Shown here piece after piece: positions 11,176 through 20,925 of a stretch of DNA of 64,000 nt. Both the position numbers and the translations under genes were made by a program. Below the pieces are notes generated by a model, which was given only the letters and a program-made list of their open reading frames with translations, made no database searches and was not told where the DNA came from. This DNA is from Notospermus geniculatus (taxonomy: Eukaryota; Nemertea; Pilidiophora; Heteronemertea; Lineidae): assembly GCA_002633025.1 (NCBI GenBank), contig NMRB01001210.1, positions 6,751 to 70,750 on the forward strand. The letters run 5' to 3'. Each line of letters opens with the position of its first letter. Position 1 is the stretch's first letter.

Positions 11176-11469
11176 GTCTAAGCCCGGTGGTCGAGTGGTT
11201 AGCGCGCTTGACTACCAAACTGTGCAATTGGTCGGCGCGAGTTCGACTCCGGGCGAAGGCATATAATTGTGAAACAAAATTGTGAAACAAATTGAGGGTC
11301 CGTCGGATGGGACTAAAAGCCGTGGTCCCTTGTACCTGAGTGTCTATGCCAGGGCAAGTAAAAGACCCCACACAGGTGGACAGTAGCCTGTCGTGGACTC
11401 CATACCTCCGGCAAAAACCCAAGAGGGTTACGACGCCGGTAATGATATGATATGATATGATGATATGAT
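11176..11469 (+). mobile_element. tRNA-derived SINE (294 bp)
   Basis: The head (11182-11254) is tRNA-like: GCCCGGTGGTCGAGTGG with an A-box, and GCGAGTTCGACTCCGGGC with a B-box and matching acceptor end. A unique body follows, with a GATGGGACTAAAAGCC segment, and a GATAT-repeat tail (ATGATATGATATGATGATAT). It is exactly bounded by two 148-bp direct repeats. It lies in intron 1 of EF-hand gene B. Confidence 0.85.
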
Positions 11470-11617
11470 ACAACTGGGCAATTCAAATCGTCATCCTGCG
11501 CTCTTGCTGAGGTCTACGACGCAGGAGGTGAGTATCAGTTTTGTTGTTAAAATCTGGCAACATCTATAAGCGCTACCCAATGGAATGCGGAAATTAGGAA
11601 ATTGATAGTTGGATTTT
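11470..11617. repeat. Right copy of 148-bp direct repeat
   Basis: Begins directly at the SINE tail and matches 11028-11175 with no difference that I can see. It contains a second copy of exon 1 coding sequence and donor, but no in-frame ATG: upstream codons in that frame are stops inside the SINE tail. Confidence 0.92.
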
Positions 11618-11846
11618 CTACGGACTTTAATCATACGCTGCTCTTGAATAACCGGTGAGTAGGGCGAACAATCGGAGAACGACCACAAAATGGTCAACAG
11701 GCATAATTAAAAGCCGCAAAGCTATGCCACATTACGTAATTAAGGTCGACTTTGTGCTCAAGCTAACCTCAAAGTCGTTCTCAACCTCAAATTGTAATGG
11801 CAAATCATATTACTTAGTTGAGGTCAACCTCAAACTTAAAATTTAA

Positions 11847-13783
11847 AGGAGCACGGTATCGCCACTTTTTCTCGACAGTCGGCGCCACCGCGCCACTCTC
11901 CAACCCGAGAGTCTAACTACGTTTCGGCGAATGACCCGATTTACTGCGTACATTTTGTAATGCATTTTTGTACCGTGACGGTGCAAATAACGCCAAACCA
12001 GATCTTATTCGTACCGTGACGGTGTGAATAGTGCGCCGTCGGTTCTTATTCGTACCGTGACGGTGTGAATAGTGGGCCGCCGGTTCTTATTCGTACCGTG
12101 ACGGTGTGAATAGTGCAGGAATATATAAATATTTCACGTCAAGCCATGAAATAATGGAAATTATTCGTCAGGTCAAAAAATTATTTCCCGAGGCGAATGT
12201 TTTATCATACCTCAACTTTGAATATTATGATGATTTTTATAGCGAGGAGGTGTACCTGGCATGCAGCGCAGGCCTAACTACAGAAGTTCTGCAGCCAAAC
12301 ATTCAAAAATCTGTGTCGGGCCGATGACTTCCGGGAAGTCAGCAGAGTATATCATTCCTCTGAGACATTCAGACCCCCTGTGCTTGGTTTCCCCCGTGAA
12401 CTGAGGTGATGGAATGGGCCCGACCGGGCAAAGGCCAAAAATACACGAATCAATGAATCCTTTCTTGGCACATGCTAGAACAAAAAGGCTGTGGTTGCGG
12501 AATACCACGTGTTTCGATCGCATGACTTGATTCCGGTACCGGTATGTAGGCCTACATGGCCGGCTGGCTGGAGGAAGGCCGGCTGGCTGGCCGGCTGGAG
12601 GAAGGGCAAAGTGGCGGAGTAGGATACGGATCCGACACTCCTGCAAGTCCTGCCTGTGAAACAAACAAACAGAAACAGCGGCAATGGATGATGCAGGCTC
12701 ACCTAGGCCTTCAGTCATGATGTAGGTCTACCTTCGTAGTTCACGTAAAAACTTCGAAAATATGGTATCATTGCACAAGATCTATAGATTGCTGATTGTA
12801 TTGTAGGCGTGCCTATCTCCTACGGTATTTCCTGCATGCCAAAATCGTCGTTGTCTGACGAAGAACGTCATGACATGCACGATGACACTGCCGACGGCCA
12901 AACATGAAATAATGCCATGAAATAATGAAAATTATCGCATGGCACGTGACCGTAAATGACACGCTGTGATTGGCTGACGTTCTCTTGAGGTATGATAATA
13001 GCTCTTATTCACACCGTCACGGTGGGAATAGTGCGTGGAGAATGAATTCGTACCGTGACGGTGATGTATAATTTCTGCACCGTAACACGGACAGTGCGAC
13101 TGTGGGCAGCAGATCTAAAATGATATTTTAGCCTGGGGAATTTTTTCCCTTTGACGGGGTCCAGTGACCCCATCTTTCACAGTTAATGATGAAATGTTGG
13201 CCTCTGCTGTCTGATGATAAAATATTTTTCATACATGTAGGCCTAGGTTAGGCCTAGTAGGGCTAGGGCCTAGGCCCTAATTTTAAAAAAAACCAATTTC
13301 ACGATATCGATAAAAAGACGAATAAAAGGAGGTGAAAGGAAAGGATAAAGAAGAACATGTCAAGACGGGACTCGAACCCGCGGCCTTCCGTTTAATAACC
13401 ACCCATGCTAACCACTAGGCCACTGAGACTCGTGCTACGAACTGTGGGGAATCATTAGATACTTTAGTAGGCCTGCCTTGCCCAAAAGCATTGATTTTTA
13501 AACTTTTATTCCTGGTAGTGGATATAAATTAACGTTTTCATCAAGAATATTGAAAAAATCTGGCATTGTGCGAGATGATACCGGTAACTTCATCTGGCAT
13601 GCCTTGAATGAAGCTCTCTGATTGGCTGTTTACGACGGTGTGAATAAGATCTGGTTTGGCGTTATTTGCACCGTGACGGTACGAATAGCCAGTGCGTTTT
13701 TGTAGTTCGTCTTACTGCCGCTAGGTAGCTCCCTCTACGTCGGCAGTCAAATAACGCATTTGAGATCCAATACCGTGCTCCTC
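11847..13783. mobile_element. 1.94-kb TTAA element in intron 1 of EF-hand gene B
   Basis: TTAA lies at both edges (11843-11846 and 13784-13787). The TIR is AGGAGCACGGTAT, with one extra base on the right. The left part carries tandem TTCGTACCGTGACGGTGTG units (11970-12115), with inverted counterparts at 13010-13065 and 13635-13685. The GCCAAACCAGATCTTATTC segment also recurs inverted on the right. A tRNA-like segment lies inside (13359-13430). No transposase frame was seen. Kolobok-like on target-site grounds; provisional. Confidence 0.72.
13359..13430 (-). repeat. tRNA-like segment, probably SINE head
   Basis: On the minus strand, GTGGCCTAGTGGTTAGC (A-box) and CGGGTTCGAGTCCCG (B-box with T-stem) stand at tRNA spacing. 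The acceptor arms pair poorly (GTCTCAG against TCTTGAC). A tRNA-derived SINE relic is more likely than a working tRNA gene. Confidence 0.5.
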
Positions 13784-13805
13784 TTAAGAGGAATTCTTGA
13801 ATTTA

Positions 13806-13849
13806 TTAGGGAAATTTTGCACTTAAGATGTTTTATGCATACGGCCCCT
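13806..13849. mobile_element. Half of a palindromic MITE
   Basis: Matches the right arm of the complete palindrome at 51960-52073 (TTAGATG-type core, end ATGCATACGGCCCC). The left arm is missing. It truncates the intron sequence shared with copies A and C upstream of the EF-hand exon. Confidence 0.7.
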
Positions 13850-13880
13850 GGCATCCCCTGATGATTGGTTTCCATTTTAG

Positions 13881-14371
13881 GCATAATGTCATACTTCAAC
13901 CCAAACCTCCCCGACATCGTCGCAAGGAGTCTCTTCATGAATTATGACACAAATAACAATGGAATGTTAGAAAACAACGAGCTGAAACGTCTGTTTGTTG
14001 ATGACCTGTCTCTGAAGCCTGGCGAAGCGGAGACATACGTCCTCCTCTTGGACACGGACGGTGACGGGGTCGTGTCGTACAACGAATTCGTATCATGGCT
14101 CAGAAGCGGTGAAAATCTTCAACTTATTGGCGATTCGTCGAGATACACACGCGTGAGAAAAGCAGTCGATTTGTTCAAGGAGTACGACACAGATGGCAAT
14201 CAGTCTCTCGACCGACAGGAGTTCCAGCGCGCGTTCCTCAAGGCTGGAGGAAGACCAAGTCTTGTTAATGAAGCCTTCGTGCAGTTGGATGCTGACGGCA
14301 ACGGCGTGATATCGTTCCGTGAGTTCCTGAGATGGTTGAGCCGGATACCCATGAACTCTTTCGACGACTGA
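13881..14371 (+). CDS. EF-hand gene B, exon 2 (four EF-hands)
   Basis: Follows a good acceptor (TTTCCATTTTAG) and encodes 162 residues to a stop at 14371; joined to exon 1 the protein is about 184 aa. Four EF-hand calcium-binding loops are visible in order: DTNNNGMLENNE, DTDGDGVVSYNE, DTDGNQSLDRQE and DADGNGVISFRE. Acidic or amide ligands sit at positions 1, 3 and 5 and Glu at 12 in all four. Loop 3 has Gln in place of the usual Gly at position 6. The arrangement is calmodulin-like, but the sequence is not calmodulin. No signal peptide is apparent, so a cytosolic calcium sensor or buffer is likely. The flank after the stop (14372-14790) is shared with copy C, showing segmental duplication. 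The function is inferred from the loops only. Confidence 0.88.
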
Positions 14372-14790
14372 ATCTCGAGGAGGACCGTTAGTATGATATC
14401 TTCTATCCTAGATCGTGGAGGACTTATGAGCATAATTACACCTGCAAGCTGAGATTGAAATACGAATTCAATCCAAATTCAAAAATCGGATTCTGGAACC
14501 CAGTACATTTGTGCTAAGACCCAAAAAAGGGACTATACAACTCCAGAGAGGTGTCCTCCTGGTAAAGGTGCCCGTTAAAGAGGCCGACTCGCCTTACGAA
14601 CCCCGAGGCCAATATGGACGTGAGATATGAACGTAACTTTTTACACGTGGGTTGTACATGTAGGAGTTTAAAAACCGTAAATCGTTTTTAATTTTAAAAA
14701 AAATCCTCCTTTATCAAGATTATTATGTAAAGGATGTAACACTACTTTAGAATTACTGATTGGAAGTGACTGACGTACTTCGACTCCGAA
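14372..14790. repeat. 3' flank shared with EF-hand copy C
   Basis: Matches 17037-17440 across the untranslated or flanking region (both contain GTTAGTATGATATCTTCTAT and AAATCGGATTCTGGAACCCA). At its end, the CACTACTTTAGAATTAC stretch is the uninterrupted version of the site holding the nested element at 17437-19399. Confidence 0.75.
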
Positions 14791-14805
14791 TAAAGGGCAT
14801 GTTGA

Positions 14806-15310
14806 CGTTCTTGTTCAGAATGTCACTGGCATCGTGAATGCCTCTCGCGGCTCAGATGTTCCATCAGCAATGAAAATAGCACATGTTCGTCCATTGTTAA
14901 AAAAGTGTGGTCTTGACAAAGAACAATTGAAGAATTACAGACCGGCGTCTACCATTTGTGTCCAAAATCATCGAGAAAGTGGTAGCATCATCACAACTTG
15001 ACGATCACCTACATGTATTCTGTTTCTCTCATCTCCATTACATGTGTATCTTCACAATTATTTTTATGTTATTTTCCTCATTTGGTCGAATAAAGCACAT
15101 ATCTACATGTATCTACAATGTATCTATCTATCCACTGAGACTGCACTAATCAAGGTTCAGTCGGACATAGCAGATGCTCTGGACAAAGGTGAAGTCGTGT
15201 TGGTGCTGATATTGGATATGTCGGCGGCGTTTGATACTATTGATCACGCTATTCTTCTCCGCCGCCTTGAACATTCCTGCGGCATAACAAGCTTGCCTGG
15301 TTCAAGTCCT
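14806..15310 (+). pseudogene. CR1-like non-LTR retrotransposon reverse transcriptase fragment
   Basis: Translation shows LKNYRPAS, then after a frameshift [18 protein letters not shown], and after an unrelated insertion (about 15014-15130) [20 protein letters not shown] and the core [20 protein letters not shown]. These are the N-terminal blocks of a CR1/L2-type reverse transcriptase, including the first catalytic Asp motif. The YxDD block, the endonuclease and the ends are missing. Frameshift, insertion and a deletion after the CGI codons make it inactive. Confidence 0.85.
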
Positions 15311-15576
15311 ATTTGTCATGCAGGGGGCAGTGGTTTATGACACCAATTCTTGAAATCCCTTAAAACTGAGAATTTTGTACAAAATAATAAAAGACGTTTT
15401 TCATCCTCAGGTAAGTTGTCATTACACTGACTGCAAATTCTTTCTTTGAGATCTTTAGGTTTATGTCTTCCAATTTCGATTTCCAGTTTATGAGCGCTGA
15501 CACGATATTTAGTTAGTTGGATCCTGAGGTTATTATGGAGGTCAGATATGGTTCACACTTACATGTACATGTAACT
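15311..15576. other. Nothing recognised
   Basis: Flank between the RT relic and the 8-bp-TSD element. It ends in an ACATGTACATGTAACT word whose last 8 bp are the left target-site copy. Confidence 0.4.
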
Positions 15577-16303
15577 CACAGGGACTTGAGGCATGCATGG
15601 CAGGGGTGGTGGGTGTTTCCGAGGTCCAAAAGCACCCACGTCGCTGATTGGTCGGAATAAATTCATTTTAAATTGGACTTTAATGGGATTTTATTTCGAC
15701 CAATCAGCGACTAATGGAGTATTCAGTGCGACTTCCTTGTCAGCATGGCGGTTCCTGTGAAAATATCTTGACAATCTTGCACGAAAATTGGACAAATTCA
15801 TCGGATAACCTCTTGATATGTGGATTAATCTTTTTGACACCAGGTTAGTGGTTTAGTGCATGTTCCTAGCTATCCATTGGTATATAGAATGTCCCGATCG
15901 GTTGAATGGTTGCGGAGATCTAGCCATAAACAGTGTGAAAATTTCACTTTTTGTCCTGCCAGTAATTTTTCAAAGATGTGATTTCGGGGGGTCTCGCGAG
16001 GAAACAAGGGCATTTTCGGCCCTTTACGGTCCTTTGATGGTGAAACTGTTGTGTTTTTCTGAAAGATGAGGAATTTCTGAGTGGAAATAGCTGTGTTTCC
16101 CGTTCATAAGTGTCAGGGTTTTCTTGTGAGCAAGATTTGAAGTTAAAAACACCAGTCTGCCTGAGAGTTGGAGTTAGATCCCTTGTTATTATATATACAT
16201 ATTTCTGGGGTATTTTACCCCGGGGGTCAGGACACTGTCCGTGGGTGCTTTTGGACCTCGGAAACACCCACCACCCCTGCCATGCATGCCTCAAGTCCCT
16301 GTG
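15577..16303. mobile_element. 727-bp hAT-like TIR element
   Basis: TIRs of about 64 bp begin CACAGGGACTTGAGGCATGC. A perfect 8-bp direct repeat ATGTAACT flanks it (15569-15576 and 16304-16311). An 8-bp TSD and CA..GGG terminus fit hAT. It encodes no transposase. A diverged left end of the same family is at 23714-23770. Confidence 0.88.
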
Positions 16304-16445
16304 ATGTAACTCTGTCGGCAGAACATTTTCCAGAGTTCAACTCTGACGCTAAAGACGTCGGCTGACGCCGCCAACCGGCGTAACGTATTGCGGCGGGTGA
16401 CGGCGTCAGAAGTGTAAACCCAGCGGCAGCTCTACTCTCCTGACC

Positions 16446-17036
16446 ATGCAGACGCAAACGGACCTCACGACCTGGCATGCCTGGCGTCCCCTGATGATCC
16501 TATTGGTTTGTACTTCAGGCATTATGTCATACTTCATCCCAACCCTCCCCGACATCATCGCAAGGAGTCTCTTCCTGAACTATGACACGAACAACAGTGG
16601 ACAGTTAGAATATCCCGAACTGAAACGTCTGCTTTTTGACGATCTGTCTCTGAGGTCTGACGAAGCGGAGACATACAAGCACATCCTCCTCTTGGACAAG
16701 GACGGTGACGGCCGCGTGTCGTACAACGAATTCGTATCATGGCTCAGGAGCGGTGAAAATCTTCAACTTATTGGCGATTCGTCGAGATACACACGCGTGA
16801 GAAAAGCAATCCCTGTCGATTATTATAACATGTTTAACATGTTTAAGCAGTACGACACGGATGGTAGCCAGTTTCTCGACCGACAGGAGTTCCAGCGCGT
16901 GTTCCTCAACGCGAGAAGAAGACCGGGTTTTGTGAATGATGAAGCCTACTTTATGCAGTTGGATGCTGACCGCGACGGCGTGATATCTTTTCATGAGTTC
17001 GAGAGCTGGTTGGCCGGGTACCCATCATGGCCATGA
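16446..17036 (+). CDS. EF-hand copy C, four EF-hands, first exon uncertain
   Basis: By paralogy with copy B the exon begins at 16519, after TTGGTTTGTACTTCAG. It encodes 170 residues from the ATG at 16524 to the stop at 17036. The frame is also open upstream to an ATG at 16446, which would add 26 residues read from what is intron in copy B. EF loops are DTNNSGQLEYPE, DKDGDGRVSYNE, DTDGSQFLDRQE and DADRDGVISFHE; the fourth has Arg in place of the first Asp-Gly pair's Gly. A block of about 8 residues (around PVDYYNMFNM, with a repeated AACATGTTT) is inserted in the linker before loop 3. I find no exon 1 like 11022-11085 between 14800 and 16446. It may use the 16446 start, use another exon, or be a non-expressed duplicate. 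Confidence 0.7.
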   Translation: MQTQTDLTTWHAWRPLMILLVCTSGIMSYFIPTLPDIIARSLFLNYDTNNSGQLEYPELKRLLFDDLSLRSDEAETYKHILLLDKDGDGRVSYNEFVSWLRSGENLQLIGDSSRYTRVRKAIPVDYYNMFNMFKQYDTDGSQFLDRQEFQRVFLNARRRPGFVNDEAYFMQLDADRDGVISFHEFESWLAGYPSWP

Positions 17037-17434
17037 ACTTTTTCGAATTACCCTCGAGGAGGATTGTTAGTATGATATCTTCTATGCTAGATCTTGGTGG
17101 ACTTATGAACATAATTGCGCCTTCAAGCTGAGATTTAATGAGAATTTAATCCTAAATTCAAAAATCGGATTCTGGAACCCAAGTTCACATTGTGCAAAGG
17201 CCAAGAAAGGGACGATAAAACTACAGAGCTGTGTCCTCCTGGTTAAGGCATGTAGGCCCTAAGGTACCGGTTAAAGAGGTGACTCGCTTTACGAACCGCG
17301 AATCCAATATGGACACTTTTTATCCATGGGTTGTCGGAATTTCAAAATAAATGAATCGTTTTTAATTTTTCAAAGTCCTCCTTCATCAAGATTATTAAAA
17401 GTTGCATTTATATGATTTCTAAATGAGACTACAG
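17037..17434. repeat. 3' flank shared with EF-hand copy B
   Basis: Paralogous to 14372-14790; see that entry. It is interrupted at its end by the nested element at 17437. Confidence 0.72.
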
Positions 17435-17581
17435 TAAAGGGGCTGTTCATTTTCGTCACTTGAGGAATCTTCAGTTGTGAATCTTCAGTTGTGCACTTAC
17501 AAATTGCTCGTGTACAGGAAGTCAACTTCCAAAATCTTGCAAATTTTCGACCCCAACCGGAGTCTTCCTCAGGCACTTTCT

Positions 17582-19144
17582 CATCCTCCAAGCAGGGTCG
17601 AACACGCTCCGGATTTTTTAGACTGTCCGCTATTTGAGGAACATCGGGATGTTCTCTTGCATCTCATCGACAACGCGGGTAATTTTGACTCTAATCTCTT
17701 CCACTCTATGTCTCGGGTGGACAAAATCTACCTCCTCCTGTTCGGCAATCCTCAACTCCACAAGGCAGTCAATAAAACTATCATTGCATCTGCGGCTAGT
17801 TTCTTGGCTAAGGTAGTGAATCATAACGAACCGCCTGATTAGACTTCAAACAAACGCAGCTCCTCTCCGTCCTTCTACATGTTTTAAAGTCCTGTCTCAT
17901 AGTGCCCTCCTGCAAATTCGTGAAGTTTTGGTAGTTACGTTCATCCACTGCCCCCTCCCCACCCATCCTCCACCACCAACGGCCATCAGTTTTGCTCCTT
18001 GTAAATCTTATTTCTTCCATTAGGCCGTGAGACATGCCCTTTTATTTTTCAGTTTCGTAGCGTAGTTCTGGTAACTAAACATTTCCTCCTGTTTTATATG
18101 AAGATGGACATGCTGAACACATTCAGCTTGTTACCACACGACAAAACCTGCACATTTCCAAGATGGCCGCCCTTTTTAGAGGGCCAAAAGGGTTAACAGT
18201 AGGGGTAAAAAATTTCATGTCTTCAAATCATATCAACATGGGTATCAAATTAAAGGTCTCGGTGAGTACAACAACATGGCATGGGTTTCATTCCTCAAAA
18301 TGTACACTGCAACCCTTGAGGGGGTCAAAAAGGGCCACAAATCCGACTTTTGACCCCTTCCCACTAGTTCCACGGGGGCTGCAGGTGGATGAAAATACTT
18401 TTTTTCAACATTGCTCTCATAGAGCTCCAAAATGATACCCACGATGACACCCTTTGGGTAACAGTTTTCAAGATCCCGAATTTGGACCCTTTTTGGACCC
18501 TTTTTTGGAATGTCGAAAACTGTCACCCAAAGGGTGTCATCATGGGTATCATTTTGAAGCTCTATGAGAACAATGTTGAAAAAAATTATTTTCATCCACC
18601 TGCAGCCCCCGTGGAACTTGTGGGAAGGGGTCAAAAGTCGGATTTGTGGCCCGTTTTGACCCCCTCAAGGGTTGCAGTGTACATTTTGAGGAATGAAACC
18701 CATGCCATGTTGTTGTACTCACTGAGACCTTTAATTTGATACCCATGTTGATATGATTTGAAGACATCAACTTTTTGACCCCTACTGTTAATCCCTTTGG
18801 CCCCCTAAAAGGGCGGCCATCTTGGAAATGTGCAGGTTTTGTCGTGTGGTAACAAGCTGAATTTGTTCAGCATGCCCATCTTCATATAAAACAGGAGGAA
18901 ATGTTTAGTTACCAAAACTACGCTGCAAAAGTCAAGAAATAGCCATATTTTCCAGTCGTGTCTCACGGCCTACATCTATCTTTTATTTCTTGTACCATGT
19001 AAATTTTGTTCTTAATACTGTATACTCCGGACCAATAATGCTCTGCCTCGGTCCGGAGCTATTTGTATTTCATTTATTTTGGTAATAAATCTTCTTCAAA
19101 CAAACGCTCCGGATTTCCCAAAACGCATGCGTGTGTTGGAGGTT
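17582..19144 (+). mobile_element. 3' end of a non-LTR retrotransposon (level 3 of nest)
   Basis: Bounded by the 10-bp direct repeat GGCACTTTCT (17572-17581 and 19145-19154). The 5' part encodes the C-terminus of an ORF2-like protein to a stop at 17842: DFLDCPLFEEHRDVLLHLID followed by a hydrophobic tail, the pattern seen after the reverse transcriptase in several non-LTR clades. A 3' UTR follows, with a CTCCGGACCAA to GGTCCGGAG hairpin near 19024. It is interrupted by the foldback at 18022-18972. Confidence 0.65.
18022..18972. mobile_element. 950-bp foldback element with about 470-bp arms (level 4 of nest)
   Basis: The arms are inverted copies from TAGGCCGTGAGACA to the centre near 18495, with about 90 percent or better identity by eye. 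The centre holds GACCCTTTTTGGACCCTTTT. The near-identical ORFs on opposite strands here are arm shadows. No coding function is inferred. Confidence 0.85.
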
Positions 19145-19499
19145 GGCACTTTCTAGTACAAGACTCCAGAAAAGACTGAGCTGAATCCCAAATGTAGATC
19201 TGAAGTATCCTGTACAAACAGGAAGTGTCAGAAATTAAGGATTGGATAGATTACCACTCAGGTTACCACTTGCAAATTACAGGGTTTATTTGTTGTGCTG
19301 TATAGAATAATCGCTGTAATTTGCAGCTTCATAGCTTTCTCTATTTTCTCAAGGATCACAACTCACATTCCTCAATTGACGAAAACGAACAGCCTCCTTT
19401 AGAATTACCGACTGGAAGTGAGGTAATCAACATTGAATGACTCACTCACATCGAAGGGGTAATTAAACTTGAAACTCGAAAATGCCAACCCCCTTTATG

Positions 19500-19566
19500 T
19501 GGACCACCCCTCTATGTGGACCAATTTGACCCGGTCCCACGCGTGGTCCACTTAGAGGGGTTTCTA
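19500..19566. repeat. Small imperfect palindrome
   Basis: CTCTATGTGGACCA pairs with TGGTCCACTTAGAG around an ACGCGT-containing centre. It resembles a MITE remnant. Confidence 0.45.
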
Positions 19567-20549
19567 CTCGGAAAAAGGAAATCATGGAAGGTCTACAATC
19601 ATGAATGCGGCTTATTCAGTCAGTCTGATGATTTTTTTGCGCCTCGGATTCGTTCTCAACTAGACTAGTACCTGATCCTACCAACCTACGCGCTGCAGTC
19701 GTGGCTTCTGCATAAAACTTTTGGCAACACGCGCGGCTGACTGCTCCTATTAACTCATTCAAATACATAGAGCCAACTTTCCACATCATGCGGCCACTGG
19801 AATTTTGAAAATGTCTTGGAAATTTGACTTTCAATTTACTCATCTTAGACTTTTATTTCGTGGTTCCCTAATAATTGTAATTACAGAATACTACAATACA
19901 AGAGGTAGATTGGGCACTGTTTCAACAAAAAAGCATGCCTTTGCGTTTAGTTAAAGCAAATGGCTCGCGGGGTTTGTTTTGATTTTTGATGGTACCTCCC
20001 ATAGAGAGTGAATCTAGCCTCCAGGGAAAGCCGTGCTCCAGTCATATGAAAAACCTGTGCAAATATGCGAACGTGCACCTGGGGACGAGGTTCCATTAAA
20101 AATTTGTTAAAATGGATTAATGGCATTTTCAAATTCAGTCGGTCAAAATGTACCTTTTGTACTATTCACATTGATTTCGAAGCGGCAGATTTTGCAGAAT
20201 ACGCCTCCGAAGTTTGGCTGTCTAATGCATTTCCCATTAAACTAAAATCCTTCTTTCGCCTTTTTCTCAAAATGACACTTGATATTGAGGACCAACTGTC
20301 ATGGCGCCCCAACTGAATGTAAACAAACACCGCGAGCGATTTGCTTTAACCCTATCACACAGGTATTCATATGAAAGAGCTCAGAAAGACTCTCCTAATG
20401 AATTCCCATGTGCTGGGGTTTGGGTGGACTGTAGGAATTCTGTCCCTTTTCCGAGTAACCGGGCAGTTCAGGCAGTTAATGGGTTAAATAGTCTCAAAAT
20501 GAAGAGGGGTCGAAGCTTCTGGGATTCTAACGATAATGGTGAAGCTACG
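19567..20549. other. No gene seen
   Basis: The short ORFs have no domain. Nothing recognised. Confidence 0.4.
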
Positions 20550-20648
20550 TTAGAATGCTCCTCAACGTAAAGGATTTCCTCAAGGCTATTGTTCTCAACT
20601 GGAGAACAATAGCCTTGAGGAACTCATTCACGTTGAGGAGCATTCTAA
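20550..20648. repeat. 99-bp hairpin
   Basis: TTAGAATGCTCCTCAACGT on the left mirrors ACGTTGAGGAGCATTCTAA on the right, with GGCTATTGTTCTC and GAGAACAATAGCC in the middle. Confidence 0.8.
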
Positions 20649-20658
20649 AATACGGGCC

Positions 20659-20925
20659 TAAAGTGTTTTTCACATTGAACTGGCCAAAGGTACTTAGTTG
20701 AACTCAGGAATGTGACCAGATCACATTTACCAAGAGGTAGTGGTGTTGCACAACACTGACTTGAAAACAGATTATAGCTCTTTCATGGTGTCAGCCAAAG
20801 CTGTTCAGCCATGACACTGGCTGCTGAGGGTTGTGCAACATTCTTATTTGTGATCATTCCATTACAGTTTAGTGACAAGAGGTCAGCCAAGTACCTTTGG
20901 CCAGTTCAATGTGAAAAACACTTTA
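20659..20925. mobile_element. 267-bp MITE
   Basis: TIRs of about 37 bp start TAAAGTGTTTTTCACATTGA. It lies next to the hairpin at 20550. No coding capacity. Confidence 0.78.

Larger units (their letters stand above)
17508..19266. mobile_element. GACCCC-hairpin family element (level 2 of nest)
   Basis: Left end carries TTTTCGACCCCAACCGGAGT. The right end carries CCAGAAAAGACTGAGCTGAA, as in the full copy at 50257-50713. Flanked by a 14-bp imperfect repeat (CACTTACAAATTGC at 17494-17507, CACTTGCAAATTAC at 19267-19280). Confidence 0.65.
17437..19399. mobile_element. TA-target MITE split by a nested stack (level 1)
   Basis: Outer ends AAGGGGCTGTTC and GAACAGCCTCCTT with TA on both sides (17435-17436 and 19400-19401). 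Only about 70 bp on the left and 135 bp on the right belong to this element; the rest is later insertion. Unbroken relatives of about 200 bp are at 29762-29962 and 32049-32255. The copy B flank near 14745 is the empty site. A TA target suggests Tc1/mariner mobilisation. Confidence 0.75.

Noticed and set aside
11182-11254. Functional tRNA gene on the + strand
   Set aside because: Followed directly by a SINE body and repeat tail and bounded by target duplications, so it is a SINE head.
11028-11617. 148-bp direct repeats as long terminal repeats of a small retroelement
   Set aside because: The enclosed sequence is a tRNA-headed SINE with its own tail, and the repeats contain EF-hand exon 1 and no LTR features (no TG..CA ends, primer site or polypurine tract).
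13359-13430. Functional tRNA gene on the minus strand
   Set aside because: A- and B-boxes are present, but the acceptor stem does not pair and it lies inside a transposon. A SINE relic fits better.
18163-18770. Four similar ORFs on opposite strands
   Set aside because: They are reflections of the two arms of one foldback element, so similarity between them is not evidence of coding.
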